A stretch of DNA of 7,204 nt from Desulfobacteraceae bacterium (GCA_030592105.1 JAUVKE010000124.1:1-7204), one strand, 5' to 3'; shown: positions 1 through 6,729, counted from the stretch's first letter. The notes: generated from the letters alone by a model not told the origin. Translations and numbers: made by a program.

Positions 1-840
1 AAATCATATTCTCCTCCGGATGTTGCCGGTGTAAGAGCTATATATGATATTTCCTACATAAATGATGAAATGTATAAACATCAGCTCGATCTTTTTCTCC
101 CTGAAAAAGAAAAAAAATATCCCATGGTTATCCTTGTTCATGGAGGTGGGTGGAAGCGTGGCGACCGGAGGGCTCTTATAGATGTTTATGGAGATATCGG
201 CCGTTCCCTTGCTGCCAGGGGGATTGGTGTAGCCGTTATGAGCTACAGACTTGTTCCTGAATATTCTATAGAGGATCAGCTTTTAGATGTTGCAGCCGCT
301 CTTTCATGGATGCATCAAAATGGAACAGAGTACGGCATTGATATGAATCGGATAATTTTGTGCGGGCATTCATCAGGTGCCCACCTTGCTTCCATGGTGG
401 CCTTTGATCCCAGGTGGCTGGCCGAATATAATCTAAAAACAGATATAATCAATGGACTGATTCTCTGGAGCGGACTTTACTATATAAAAGAGAATATTCC
501 CAAAGCGAGGTTTTTTTCACGTTATAGAATATGGTATCCGGCCTTTGGGAAAAAACCGGAGTACTGGGAACTTATGTCACCTGTTTCATATGTAGAAAAG
601 AACAGGTCATCTTTGCCAAAAACCCTTATTCTGTATGCCCAGAAAAATTTTAAAAGGGTTAAGGAACATAGCCATAAACTGGCCGAATTATTGGGGCCTG
701 ATATTACCGGCGAGGTTGCGGTAATAGATGGAGAAGGTCATTTTTCCGAAGTTTTCCATGCGGATGAATCTGATAATCAATTGTTTAAAAAGATTGTTAA
801 GTTTGTTGGATCTGTTGGTACGGGTGCAATACAAAAGTAA
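1..840 (+). CDS. Alpha/beta-hydrolase (esterase / arylformamidase-like), 5' end outside window
   Basis: The frame is open from base 1 to the TAA at 838-840. The codons before the first ATG (position 70) encode a family-like stretch ending YDISYINDEMYKHQLDLFLP, so the true start is upstream and ATG 70 is internal. Counting from that ATG, the HGGGW oxyanion-hole motif is at residues 24-28, the nucleophile elbow GHSSG has Ser101, and the catalytic His is His224 in GHF. This layout is typical of carboxylesterase or kynurenine-formamidase-like serine hydrolases; the substrate cannot be told. The acid position after the late beta strand (LILYAQKN) reads Asn193 where Asp is usual, which may lower or change activity. 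No signal peptide can be judged because the N-terminus is missing. The gene is convergent with the pilT-like genes and separated from them by palindromic repeats. Confidence 0.9.
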   Translation, partial: KSYSPPDVAGVRAIYDISYINDEMYKHQLDLFLPEKEKKYPMVILVHGGGWKRGDRRALIDVYGDIGRSLAARGIGVAVMSYRLVPEYSIEDQLLDVAAALSWMHQNGTEYGIDMNRIILCGHSSGAHLASMVAFDPRWLAEYNLKTDIINGLILWSGLYYIKENIPKARFFSRYRIWYPAFGKKPEYWELMSPVSYVEKNRSSLPKTLILYAQKNFKRVKEHSHKLAELLGPDITGEVAVIDGEGHFSEVFHADESDNQLFKKIVKFVGSVGTGAIQK

Positions 841-866
841 TTAAAAGGAACGTGACAAATTTTTTT

Positions 867-899
867 TCGTTCCCAGGCAGAGGCAGAGCCTGGGAACGA
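867..899. repeat. Palindromic repeat, 12-bp perfect stem with 9-nt loop
   Basis: Arms tcgttcccaggc (867-878) and gcctgggaacga (888-899) are perfect reverse complements around the loop agaggcaga. Motifs of the form CGTTCCCAGGC...GCCTGGGAACG are, from memory, common dispersed repeats in Desulfobacterota, cyanobacteria and some other phyla. It lies 27 bp past the hydrolase stop. A T run (861-867) precedes it on the + strand and no T run follows on either strand, so it is not a textbook intrinsic terminator. It could still stabilise the 3' ends of the convergent transcripts. Confidence 0.85.
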
Positions 900-919
900 G
901 CGCAAAATAGTTTCAGCAA

Positions 920-1010
920 TAGACTGAGCTATAATAAAATTTAAAAATCTCTGGAACTCGCTACGCTCAAACAGCCAGAGCTTTTTAAATTTCACCATAG
1001 CTCAGTTCTA
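920..1010. repeat. Long imperfect inverted repeat (arms about 35 nt, 20-nt loop)
   Basis: The left arm 920-954 (tag-actgagctat, aaatttaaaaa, ctctgg) pairs with the right arm 975-1010 (ccagag, tttttaaattt, atagctcagttcta). There is a one-base bulge near the base of the stem and a short mismatched patch inside. The loop 955-974 is aactcgctacgctcaaacag. It sits 8 bp past the stop of the pilT-like gene and next to the 867-899 palindrome, so the two form one intergenic repeat unit. It resembles a REP- or MITE-type non-coding element. No target-site duplication or transposase was seen. Confidence 0.8.
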
Positions 1011-1018
1011 GCATCACT

Positions 1019-2065
1019 CTATGTGGAAAAAAGTTTTTTGTCTATTGCTTTTTCAAAAGCTGCTTCAGTTGTTATTTTTTCCTCCTTTATCAGCTGCATA
1101 AGATGTTGGTCCATGCTTTGCATCCCTTCTGCAGTTCCGGTTTGAATCAAAGATGCAATCTGTGAAATTCTCCCATCCCTGATTACACTGGCCAATGCCT
1201 TTGACCCAATTAGAATTTCAACTGCCGCGCACCTCCCTTTCCCATCTTTGGTCTTTACCAGTTGCTGAGCAATTATAGCCTTTAAAGACTCTGATAACAT
1301 TGTTCGGGTCTGAGCCTGCTGGTCGGCGGGGAAAGCATTGATAATTCTATCTATGGTTTTACCGGCACTGTTTGTATGTAAGGTGCCAAAGACCAGTATC
1401 CCCAGTTCCGCACAGGTAAGGGCCAGTGATATGGTCTCCAAATCCCGCATTTCTCCCACAAGAATAATATCAGGATCTTCCCTGCTGGCAACCATAAGAG
1501 CATCTGCAAAACTCTTGGCATGGGTGCCGATTTCCCGCTGGGAAAAAATCGATTTTTTATTTTTATGAACAAACTCAAGGGGGTCTTCGATTGTTATGAT
1601 ATGGTTGCTGCGAGTGTTGTTGATATAATCAATTATCCCTGCCAGGGTGGTCGATTTGCCGCTCCCTGTGGGGCCGGTTACTAAAACCAGGCCCTTTGTA
1701 AACTCGGCAATGGATTTAACAGCCCCGGGCATATTTAACTGCTCCAGAGTTAAAATTTCAGTGGGAATAATACGAAAAACCGCACCTATCCCTCTATGCT
1801 GATAAAAATAGTTACACCGGAAACGTCCCACACCTTCAAGCTCATAGGCCATATCAAAGTCAAGATTATTTTCAACAGTTTTCTGCTGATCAAGGGTCAG
1901 GATTTTAAACAACACCTCTTTGTTTGATTCCGGTGTAAGCACAGGAAAGTTCGTGGGAACAAGTTCTCCACGAAGTCTTAACAAAGGTGGAAACCCAATA
2001 ACCATATGAAGATCACTGGCCCCTTTATTCGCCATTTCCTTGAAATAAGTATCAATAATAGCCAT
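1019..2065 (-). CDS. pilT: Type IV pilus retraction ATPase, PilT family (downstream paralogue)
   Basis: A 348-aa protein, the usual PilT length and collinear with the family. The N-terminal PAS-like domain includes the GASDLH motif (residues 15-20). The ATPase core follows: Walker A GPTGSGKST 131-139 (Lys137), Asp box ITIEDPLEF 157-165, Walker B DPDIILVGE 197-205 (catalytic Glu205), and a His box ending in GTLHT (His230). The C-terminal block ALASVIRDGR corresponds to the PilT AIRNLIRE region and is followed by GMQSMDQHL. PilT hexamers sit at the cytoplasmic base of type IV pili and power depolymerisation of pilin. The first His-box histidine is Ile223 here (AELGILVFGTLHT), a departure from the usual GHLVFGTLHT. 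The start ATG at 2065 lies 3 bp after the upstream gene's stop, with AAGG at 2074-2077, so translational coupling is likely. No pilin, pilB or pilC gene is in the window. Whether this is the main retraction motor is unknown. Confidence 0.93.
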   Translation of the reverse strand: MAIIDTYFKEMANKGASDLHMVIGFPPLLRLRGELVPTNFPVLTPESNKEVLFKILTLDQQKTVENNLDFDMAYELEGVGRFRCNYFYQHRGIGAVFRIIPTEILTLEQLNMPGAVKSIAEFTKGLVLVTGPTGSGKSTTLAGIIDYINNTRSNHIITIEDPLEFVHKNKKSIFSQREIGTHAKSFADALMVASREDPDIILVGEMRDLETISLALTCAELGILVFGTLHTNSAGKTIDRIINAFPADQQAQTRTMLSESLKAIIAQQLVKTKDGKGRCAAVEILIGSKALASVIRDGRISQIASLIQTGTAEGMQSMDQHLMQLIKEEKITTEAAFEKAIDKKLFST

Positions 2066-2068
2066 TGT

Positions 2069-3142
2069 CTATACCTTTGCTCCTTCCTTATCAAGAATAG
2101 CCTTAAAGCGTTTTGGCTCATTGGCGCTTGCGTGGGCAGCTTCAGGTGTAATTTTTTTCTCATTAAGGAGTGCCATAATAGATTCATCCATAATTTGCAT
2201 ACCTGCTCTTTTGCCTGTTTGCATCATGGATGGTATTTGAAAAGTTTTGGAATCTTTGATTAAATTAGTAAGGGGCATTGTCCCTATGAGAATTTCAGGT
2301 GCCAAAACCATTCTTTTTTTATCAGCAGCAGGGATTAGCCTTTGGGTGATCACAGCTTTTAGCGTTTCACTCAGCATTGCTCTGACCTGATTTTGCTCGT
2401 TGGGAGGATAGGCGTCAATAATACGGTCTATTGTTTTGGGAGCACTTGAAGTAGCCATGGTTCCCATCACAAGATGACCGGTTTCAGCGGCTGATATAGC
2501 CAAAGAGATAGTTTCCAGATCTCTTAGCTCACCTATCATGATAATGTCAGGGTCTTCACGTAATGCTCCCTTAAGTGCGTTGCTGTAAGAGAGTGTTCCT
2601 GATCCTAACTGACGCTGGTTTACCACCCCTTTTTTCATGGGATGAATAAATTCAATGGGGTCTTCCACAGTGAGAATATGTAAAGCCTTGTTAGTATTAA
2701 TATAGTCGATCATGGCAGCCAGGGTGGTAGATTTCCCATGACCCGAGGGCCCGGTAACCAGAACAAGTCCCTGGTGATTTTCCAGGATATTGTAAGTGAT
2801 TTCAGGAAGCCCCAGGCTTGCAATATCGGGTATTTTAAGGGGAATCGCTCTAAATACCCCCCCCAAACCATTATTATGTATCATGGCACTGCCGCGAAAG
2901 CGGCCTATTCCTGATATTTCATAGGAAAAATCGAGCTGCATATTTTTTAACAGGTGTTCTTTCTGGTTTGGAGTCAGAATTTCAAAGATTACTTTTTCTG
3001 CATTTTGCGGGGTAAGGGGATCGGTTTTTAATTTAATGAGCTTTCCAAATCTTCGGAGAATAAAAGGTTCTCCAGGTACAACATGAATATCTGAAGCATT
3101 ATTATGAACCGCTGTTTTAAAAATTTTGTCGAGAATAACCAT
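2069..3142 (-). CDS. PilT/PilU-like ATPase paralogue with atypical Walker A and His box
   Basis: A 357-aa secretion-type ATPase. Start choice: an in-frame ATG at 3157 would add five residues, but only the 3142 ATG has an SD-like GGGGG (3151-3155) 8 nt upstream. This start also puts every motif in the same residue number as the downstream paralogue. Features: NASDIH 15-20, Walker A GPSGHGKST 131-139 (Lys137 kept, His135 in place of the usual Ser), Asp box LTVEDPIEF 157-165, Walker B DPDIIMIGE 197-205 (Glu205 kept), and His box AETGHLVMGTMAT with His223 present but Ala230 in place of the second His. The C-terminal region PLTNLIKDSK is followed by GMQIMDESI and a short lysine-rich tail. It probably acts with the downstream PilT at the type IV pilus base, as a second retraction or accessory (PilU-like) motor. 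PilT versus PilU naming cannot be settled by eye, so no symbol is given. Confidence 0.88.
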   Translation of the reverse strand: MVILDKIFKTAVHNNASDIHVVPGEPFILRRFGKLIKLKTDPLTPQNAEKVIFEILTPNQKEHLLKNMQLDFSYEISGIGRFRGSAMIHNNGLGGVFRAIPLKIPDIASLGLPEITYNILENHQGLVLVTGPSGHGKSTTLAAMIDYINTNKALHILTVEDPIEFIHPMKKGVVNQRQLGSGTLSYSNALKGALREDPDIIMIGELRDLETISLAISAAETGHLVMGTMATSSAPKTIDRIIDAYPPNEQNQVRAMLSETLKAVITQRLIPAADKKRMVLAPEILIGTMPLTNLIKDSKTFQIPSMMQTGKRAGMQIMDESIMALLNEKKITPEAAHASANEPKRFKAILDKEGAKV

Positions 3143-3193
3143 AAAAAAAGCCCCCATACAACAATTAGTAGATTAAGAAGCTTAAATGAAATA

Positions 3194-3451
3194 CTAAACG
3201 CTATTTTTTTGTACCTGTTCCACTGGAAAGATGATTTCAATATTATTTTTATGTACATTTATAAAGGGAGTTGTAAAGAGATTCTTCCCACCATTTCGAT
3301 CTTCAATAACAACATCTGTGACAGCAATAAATGGCCTTGATTCAGAGATATAATCGGTTAGCCTGGTATTCTGAAAATTCGAAATATCCCCAGTGATTTT
3401 AAAATTATTTGTGAATATAATAACTTTAGTTTTATCAAGGAGTTCACTCAT
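3194..3451 (-). CDS. Conserved small protein upstream of PilT pair (85 aa)
   Basis: An 85-residue protein with start ATG at 3451 and a strong Shine-Dalgarno GGAGG (3460-3464) 8 nt upstream. The sequence alternates short hydrophobic strands (KVIIFTNNFKITGDI, RPFIAVTDVVIED, NNIEIIFPVEQV) with a central RLTDYISESRPFIAVTD segment. This suggests a small all-beta fold with no signal peptide or membrane helix, hence cytoplasmic. I recall similar small proteins (T..F.I.G.I...RLTDYI....FIAVTD) in Desulfobacterota, possibly DUF6812-like, but cannot confirm the family. It ends about 50 bp before the first PilT-like gene on the same strand, so co-transcription is likely and a role linked to type IV pilus motors is inferred from position only. 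Confidence 0.8.
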   Translation of the reverse strand: MSELLDKTKVIIFTNNFKITGDISNFQNTRLTDYISESRPFIAVTDVVIEDRNGGKNLFTTPFINVHKNNIEIIFPVEQVQKNSV

Positions 3452-3475
3452 TCTTTTGTCCTCCGGTTTGATATG

Positions 3476-3492
3476 GTTATTTTAAAAATAAC
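3476..3492. promoter_or_regulatory. 17-bp palindrome just upstream of the small-protein RBS
   Basis: gttatttt-a-aaaataac is a perfect 8-bp inverted repeat around one central base, 25 bp upstream of the 3451 start codon. It could be an operator, or a weak hairpin in the 5' leader of the small-protein/PilT transcript. The sequence is A/T-rich, so chance occurrence is possible. Confidence 0.3.
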
Positions 3493-3663
3493 GAACAGGG
3501 ACTGAAAATATGAATGTCTGAAAAATGCGGGCAAGTTTTGAATTTATAGTATGGAAAATTGCAGATCAGAAAGTAGAGAGCAGATTGTGGCATAAATTAT
3601 TATATGAGCCTGGAGAAAATTAATTTTATTAAAACCCATGGCAATTTTAAGTAGATTAAAATC

Positions 3664-3692
3664 TGTTTAACCTGCTTTTATATGTTTGTCAA
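3664..3692 (-). promoter_or_regulatory. Candidate sigma70-type promoter for the small protein/PilT cluster
   Basis: Reading the - strand, a perfect TTGACA (3692-3687) is followed by a 17-nt spacer and TAAACA (3669-3664), which matches only 3 of 6 positions of the -10 consensus. It starts 20 bp after the glcD-like stop and would give a leader of about 200 nt before the 3451 start. An alternative closer pair is TTGCCC, 16 nt, CATATT within about 3505-3535. Neither is strong. Confidence 0.3.
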
Positions 3693-3711
3693 ATTTTTCT
3701 TCCGGCAAATA

Positions 3712-5097
3712 TTATTTTTCAGGAAAAATTTTGCCAGGATTTAATATTTCATTGGGATCAAATAGTTTTTTTATTTTTTTCATTAAATCAATTTCATGGG
3801 GACCCAGCTCTTTTTTAATATAAGGCATCTTGGTTAACCCCACCCCATGTTCTCCTGAAATTGTCCCTCCCAGTTCAATGGTATAATCAAACACCTCATT
3901 AATCGCTTTGTTTGCCTTTTTTAGTTCTTCTCTATTATTTTTATCGAATATAATATTAAAGTGGATATTACCATCCCCAGCGTGGCCAAAACTCACCATA
4001 ACAAGGCCGGTTTTATCCCTTATGGTATTAATTTTTTCAACCATATCGGGAATTTTGCTTCTGGGTACAACAATATCCTCACTGAGCTTGTCAGGACCAT
4101 AGGTAAAAAGAGCCGGAGAAATAGCTTTTCTGGCCTTCCAAAAATTTACAGCCTCTTCCTTTGATCCAGCTGTTTTAACATTGACAGCTCCTTTTGATAT
4201 ACAGATATTTTCCAGCTCCCTTGCTTGAATATCAACCGCATCCTTTGTCCCGTCCACCTCCATGAGAAGAATGGCTTCGGCATCCACAGGAAGTCCGGCT
4301 TTAAGGTAGGTTTCAGCACATCTTATGGAGGCATTATCCATGAATTCAATGGTACGGGGGATTATACCCTTTCTTATTATTTCAGATACTGTTTCAGTCG
4401 CTCTTTTTACTTTCGCAAAAACGGCAATCATCGTACCCACGTTCTGTGGAAGGGGGAGGAGTCTTAGAATCATACTTGTAATAACCCCCAGGGTTCCTTC
4501 AGATCCCACAAAGAGCCGTGTTAGGTCATATCCCACCACACCCTTTGCTGTTTGCACGCCTGTATTTATTAATTCCCCAGTGGGGAGGACAACTTCAAGT
4601 CCCAGTACATAATCCCTTGTAACGCCGTATTTTACAGCTCTGGGTCCTCCAGAGCACTCAGCGACATTTCCTCCAAGGGTAGAAAAATCATGGCTTGCAG
4701 GGTCGGGAGGATAAAAAAGCCCTTTTTTTTCCACTTCTTTATGAAGCCTGCCGGTCACAACTCCCGGCTCCACTTTCACAATGAGGTTATCTTTATCAAT
4801 ATTAATAATTTTGTTCAAACGGGTCAAAGGGAGAACCACTCCCTGCTTAACAGGTAATGCGCCCCCTGTCATTCCGGAACCTGCCCCTCTGGGGATTACA
4901 GGAAATTTGTATTCATTGGCAAGTTTTAATATGCCGGATATCTCTTTAGCGTCTTTGGGGAATACAACTGCGTCAGGGAGGTATACAGATTGTGTTGCAT
5001 CATAGGAATAACAGAGAAGATCTTCTTTTTTTCTTGTGCAGTTGGCAGGACCTGATATGCGGATGAGTTTTTTAAAAGTTTTGCTGGATAATGTCAT
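3712..5097 (-). CDS. glcD: FAD-linked 2-hydroxyacid dehydrogenase (GlcD / D-lactate dehydrogenase family)
   Basis: A 461-aa protein, full length for the GlcD/Dld family of VAO-type flavoproteins, which oxidise 2-hydroxyacids such as glycolate, D-lactate or D-2-hydroxyglutarate to 2-oxoacids. The FAD-binding PCMH domain covers roughly residues 35-215. It holds the pyrophosphate-loop motif PRGAGSGMTGG (69-79), YPPDP (129-133), TLGGNVAECSGG (140-151) and GYDLTRLFVGSEGTLGVIT (189-207). The C-terminal FAD-oxidase domain has EDIVVPRSKI (340-349), the metal-binding type GHAGDGNIHF (371-380; His372, His379), SGEHGVG (414-420; Glu416) and FDPNEILNPGKIF (446-458). It is soluble, with no signal peptide. 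No GlcE or Fe-S subunit (GlcF/LutA type) lies next to it, so the electron acceptor is unclear. In a sulfate reducer a role in lactate oxidation would fit, but the substrate cannot be read from sequence. The start ATG at 5097 has only a weak SD (TTGGAT). Confidence 0.9.
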   Translation of the reverse strand: MTLSSKTFKKLIRISGPANCTRKKEDLLCYSYDATQSVYLPDAVVFPKDAKEISGILKLANEYKFPVIPRGAGSGMTGGALPVKQGVVLPLTRLNKIINIDKDNLIVKVEPGVVTGRLHKEVEKKGLFYPPDPASHDFSTLGGNVAECSGGPRAVKYGVTRDYVLGLEVVLPTGELINTGVQTAKGVVGYDLTRLFVGSEGTLGVITSMILRLLPLPQNVGTMIAVFAKVKRATETVSEIIRKGIIPRTIEFMDNASIRCAETYLKAGLPVDAEAILLMEVDGTKDAVDIQARELENICISKGAVNVKTAGSKEEAVNFWKARKAISPALFTYGPDKLSEDIVVPRSKIPDMVEKINTIRDKTGLVMVSFGHAGDGNIHFNIIFDKNNREELKKANKAINEVFDYTIELGGTISGEHGVGLTKMPYIKKELGPHEIDLMKKIKKLFDPNEILNPGKIFPEK

Positions 5098-5195
5098 TGT
5101 CGAAATCCAAGTCCTGGTAAAAAATATATGGATTTACGTTTGTCTTATGGATTATCAGATAATTAATTTTATTTGGTTAGCTGTTTTTAAGCATG

Positions 5196-5214
5196 CTTCA
5201 GATTGTACCTGAAG
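5196..5214. repeat. Small inverted repeat between dnaA-like and glcD-like genes
   Basis: cttcag (5196-5201) and ctgaag (5209-5214) form a 6-bp stem with loop attgtac. The left arm overlaps a perfect 10-bp palindrome aagcatgctt (5189-5198). No T run follows on the - strand, so it is not a clear terminator for the dnaA-like transcript. Its position next to the candidate glcD promoter -10 makes an operator role possible. Confidence 0.4.
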
Positions 5215-5241
5215 TTATACATATCAGCTGAATAGTTACAA
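5214..5241 (-). promoter_or_regulatory. Candidate promoter for the glcD-like gene
   Basis: On the - strand, TTGTAA (5241-5236, 4/6) is followed by a 16-nt spacer and TATAAC (5219-5214, 5/6). The predicted transcript would start near 5207 and have a leader of about 110 nt. This is consistent with glcD being transcribed separately from the dnaA-like gene. Confidence 0.35.
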
Positions 5242-5304
5242 AACCTTTAGCTTTTTTCTTCTATTTTTATAAAATCAATTATCTGAAAAGCCATCATGCA
5301 TTCT

Positions 5305-6645
5305 TTAAAAATTTCCGGATTCAATCTTTTTGGTGATAATTTCAACCTGTTTTTTCATGGTAATATCTTCTTTTATTGCATGTTCAACTTTTCCTATGGA
5401 ATGAAGAACAGTTGCATGATACCTGTTAAAAGACTTTCCTATTACCTGCAATGGAGCATCTGTATAATTGCGGGACAAGAACATGGCGATATGTCTCGGC
5501 CTTACCACACGCTGCTTGCGGGAGCGGGAAACAAGATCATTAACAGTAACATTAAACTGTTTGGATACAAGGTTTTTTATGATTTCCATTGTAACGGTTT
5601 TGCGAATACGAATAATGTTTTTGACAACACTCTCAGCCAGGGGGAGATCAATGGTAACTCCAAGCAGAGAAGATTTGGCAGCAACTCCTATTAACCCGCT
5701 TTCCACCTGTCTGACATCTTCTGTGAGCTCACTGGCCAGATATTGGGCAACATCCTCTGGAATAGAATATCCATAGGCCTTCGATTTTTTCTGCAATATC
5801 CTGACCCTTGTCCTGAAATCAGGAACTTCAATATTCGAAATAAGAGCAGATGAAAGGCGTGAACGTAATTTGTCACTTAATTTAGGTATATCTCCTGGAA
5901 GATAACAACTGGAAAATATTATTTTTTTGTCCGACTCATGTAAATAGTCGAGTGTTGTTGCAAGTTCTGTTTGAGTACGCTCTTTCCCACTTAGATATTG
6001 AATATTTTCCAGGAGCAAAACATCACATCCATCTCTATATTTTTTCTTGAAATCACTGAATGTATCATTTTTAAATGCCTGAACCATTTCATTGGTGAAA
6101 TCTTCTGCAGTGATATAGTAAATTCTGCTGGAAGAATTTTCAGAATGAATGTAATGTCCGATTGCTTGGGAAAGATGACTCATCCCCATTCCCGGTTTTG
6201 AAATCAGGTACAAAAAATTCTGGGGAAGATTTTGGCGTGACGCAAGGGAGAGGGCTGCAGAAAATGCAAAATCATTATTGTTTCCCACAACAAACTGATC
6301 AAATGTAAAATTATTTCTCAAATAACGTCCGCTTTGTACACGTAATTTATTGTCAGGAAAAGGGACTTGAGAGGTGGCGGCTGTTTTTTTTAAATCATAT
6401 TGACTAAAATCGGCAACTTCGATTATTAAATTATAGGCTTTGCCGAAAACTCGTTTGATTTCTCCATCAAGAACAGCTCCGTATTGATCAAGAATACGTT
6501 TTTTAGAATAAAAATTCGAGCAGGAAACGACCACAGAATCTTTTTTTGCCATTTGAAATTCTATCGGTTTGATCCACATGTTATAACTGTGCTCAGGAAG
6601 AGCTTGTTTAACATTTGTTTTCACTTCGTTCCAAAGAACTTTCAT
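5305..6645 (-). CDS. dnaA: DnaA-family replication initiator with degenerate nucleotide-binding motifs
   Basis: A 446-aa protein with the DnaA layout. Domain I (about 1-75) has W5 and MWIKPIEF; a short linker follows, then AAA+ domain III (about 110-335) and a helix-turn-helix domain IV (about 345-446). Conserved: FTFDQFVVGNNNDFA (113-127), SHLSQAIG, TAEDFTNEMV, GKERTQTEL, the LRSRL arginine-finger region (Arg263), the sensor II-like DVRQVES (Arg312), and RPRHIAMFLSR (382-392). Odd: the Walker A region reads SKPGMGMS (149-156), so Lys is Met155 (codon ATG, 6183-6181). Walker B reads DVLLLENIQYL with Glu213-Asn214 in place of Asp-Asp. The sensor I region reads SSCYLP instead of SDR-P. The signature is RYHATV (408-413) instead of RDHTTV. 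ATP binding and box recognition may therefore differ from classical DnaA. It may be a second, specialised DnaA paralogue. AAAGGT (6656-6661) sits 11 nt before the ATG. No dnaN follows. Confidence 0.9.
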   Translation of the reverse strand: MKVLWNEVKTNVKQALPEHSYNMWIKPIEFQMAKKDSVVVSCSNFYSKKRILDQYGAVLDGEIKRVFGKAYNLIIEVADFSQYDLKKTAATSQVPFPDNKLRVQSGRYLRNNFTFDQFVVGNNNDFAFSAALSLASRQNLPQNFLYLISKPGMGMSHLSQAIGHYIHSENSSSRIYYITAEDFTNEMVQAFKNDTFSDFKKKYRDGCDVLLLENIQYLSGKERTQTELATTLDYLHESDKKIIFSSCYLPGDIPKLSDKLRSRLSSALISNIEVPDFRTRVRILQKKSKAYGYSIPEDVAQYLASELTEDVRQVESGLIGVAAKSSLLGVTIDLPLAESVVKNIIRIRKTVTMEIIKNLVSKQFNVTVNDLVSRSRKQRVVRPRHIAMFLSRNYTDAPLQVIGKSFNRYHATVLHSIGKVEHAIKEDITMKKQVEIITKKIESGNF

Positions 6646-6686
6646 TTTTTTAGCTACCTTTATCCTGGTGAAATTAATTGTTTGAA

Positions 6687-6717
6687 AATCTGTAGCGCTT
6701 ATTGCAATCTACAGATT
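6687..6717. promoter_or_regulatory. Inverted repeat in dnaA leader, 9-bp arms
   Basis: aatctgtag (6687-6695) and ctacagatt (6709-6717) are perfect reverse complements separated by 13 nt. The element is flanked by direct copies of attaattg (6673-6680, 6715-6722). It falls between the candidate dnaA promoter and the dnaA start codon, so it could be an operator on DNA or a hairpin in the mRNA leader. Confidence 0.5.
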
Positions 6718-6729
6718 AATTGGCACTGG

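Noticed and set aside
777..998. 73-aa open frame on the - strand overlapping the hydrolase end and the repeats
   Set aside because: It is mostly translated palindromic repeat (FERSEFQRF and PGSASAWER are typical of spurious repeat-derived peptides), overlaps a real gene end and has no family resemblance.
867..1010. Intrinsic terminators for the two convergent genes
   Set aside because: The stems are strong but no T run follows them on either strand, so they were recorded as repeats.
3143..3157. Upstream ATG at 3157 as start of the PilT-like gene
   Set aside because: It lacks an SD, and the GGGGG just after it is well placed for the 3142 ATG, which also aligns exactly with the paralogue.
5296..5694. 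132-aa + strand open frame inside the dnaA-like gene
   Set aside because: Antisense shadow of a well-supported gene with low-complexity, family-less sequence.
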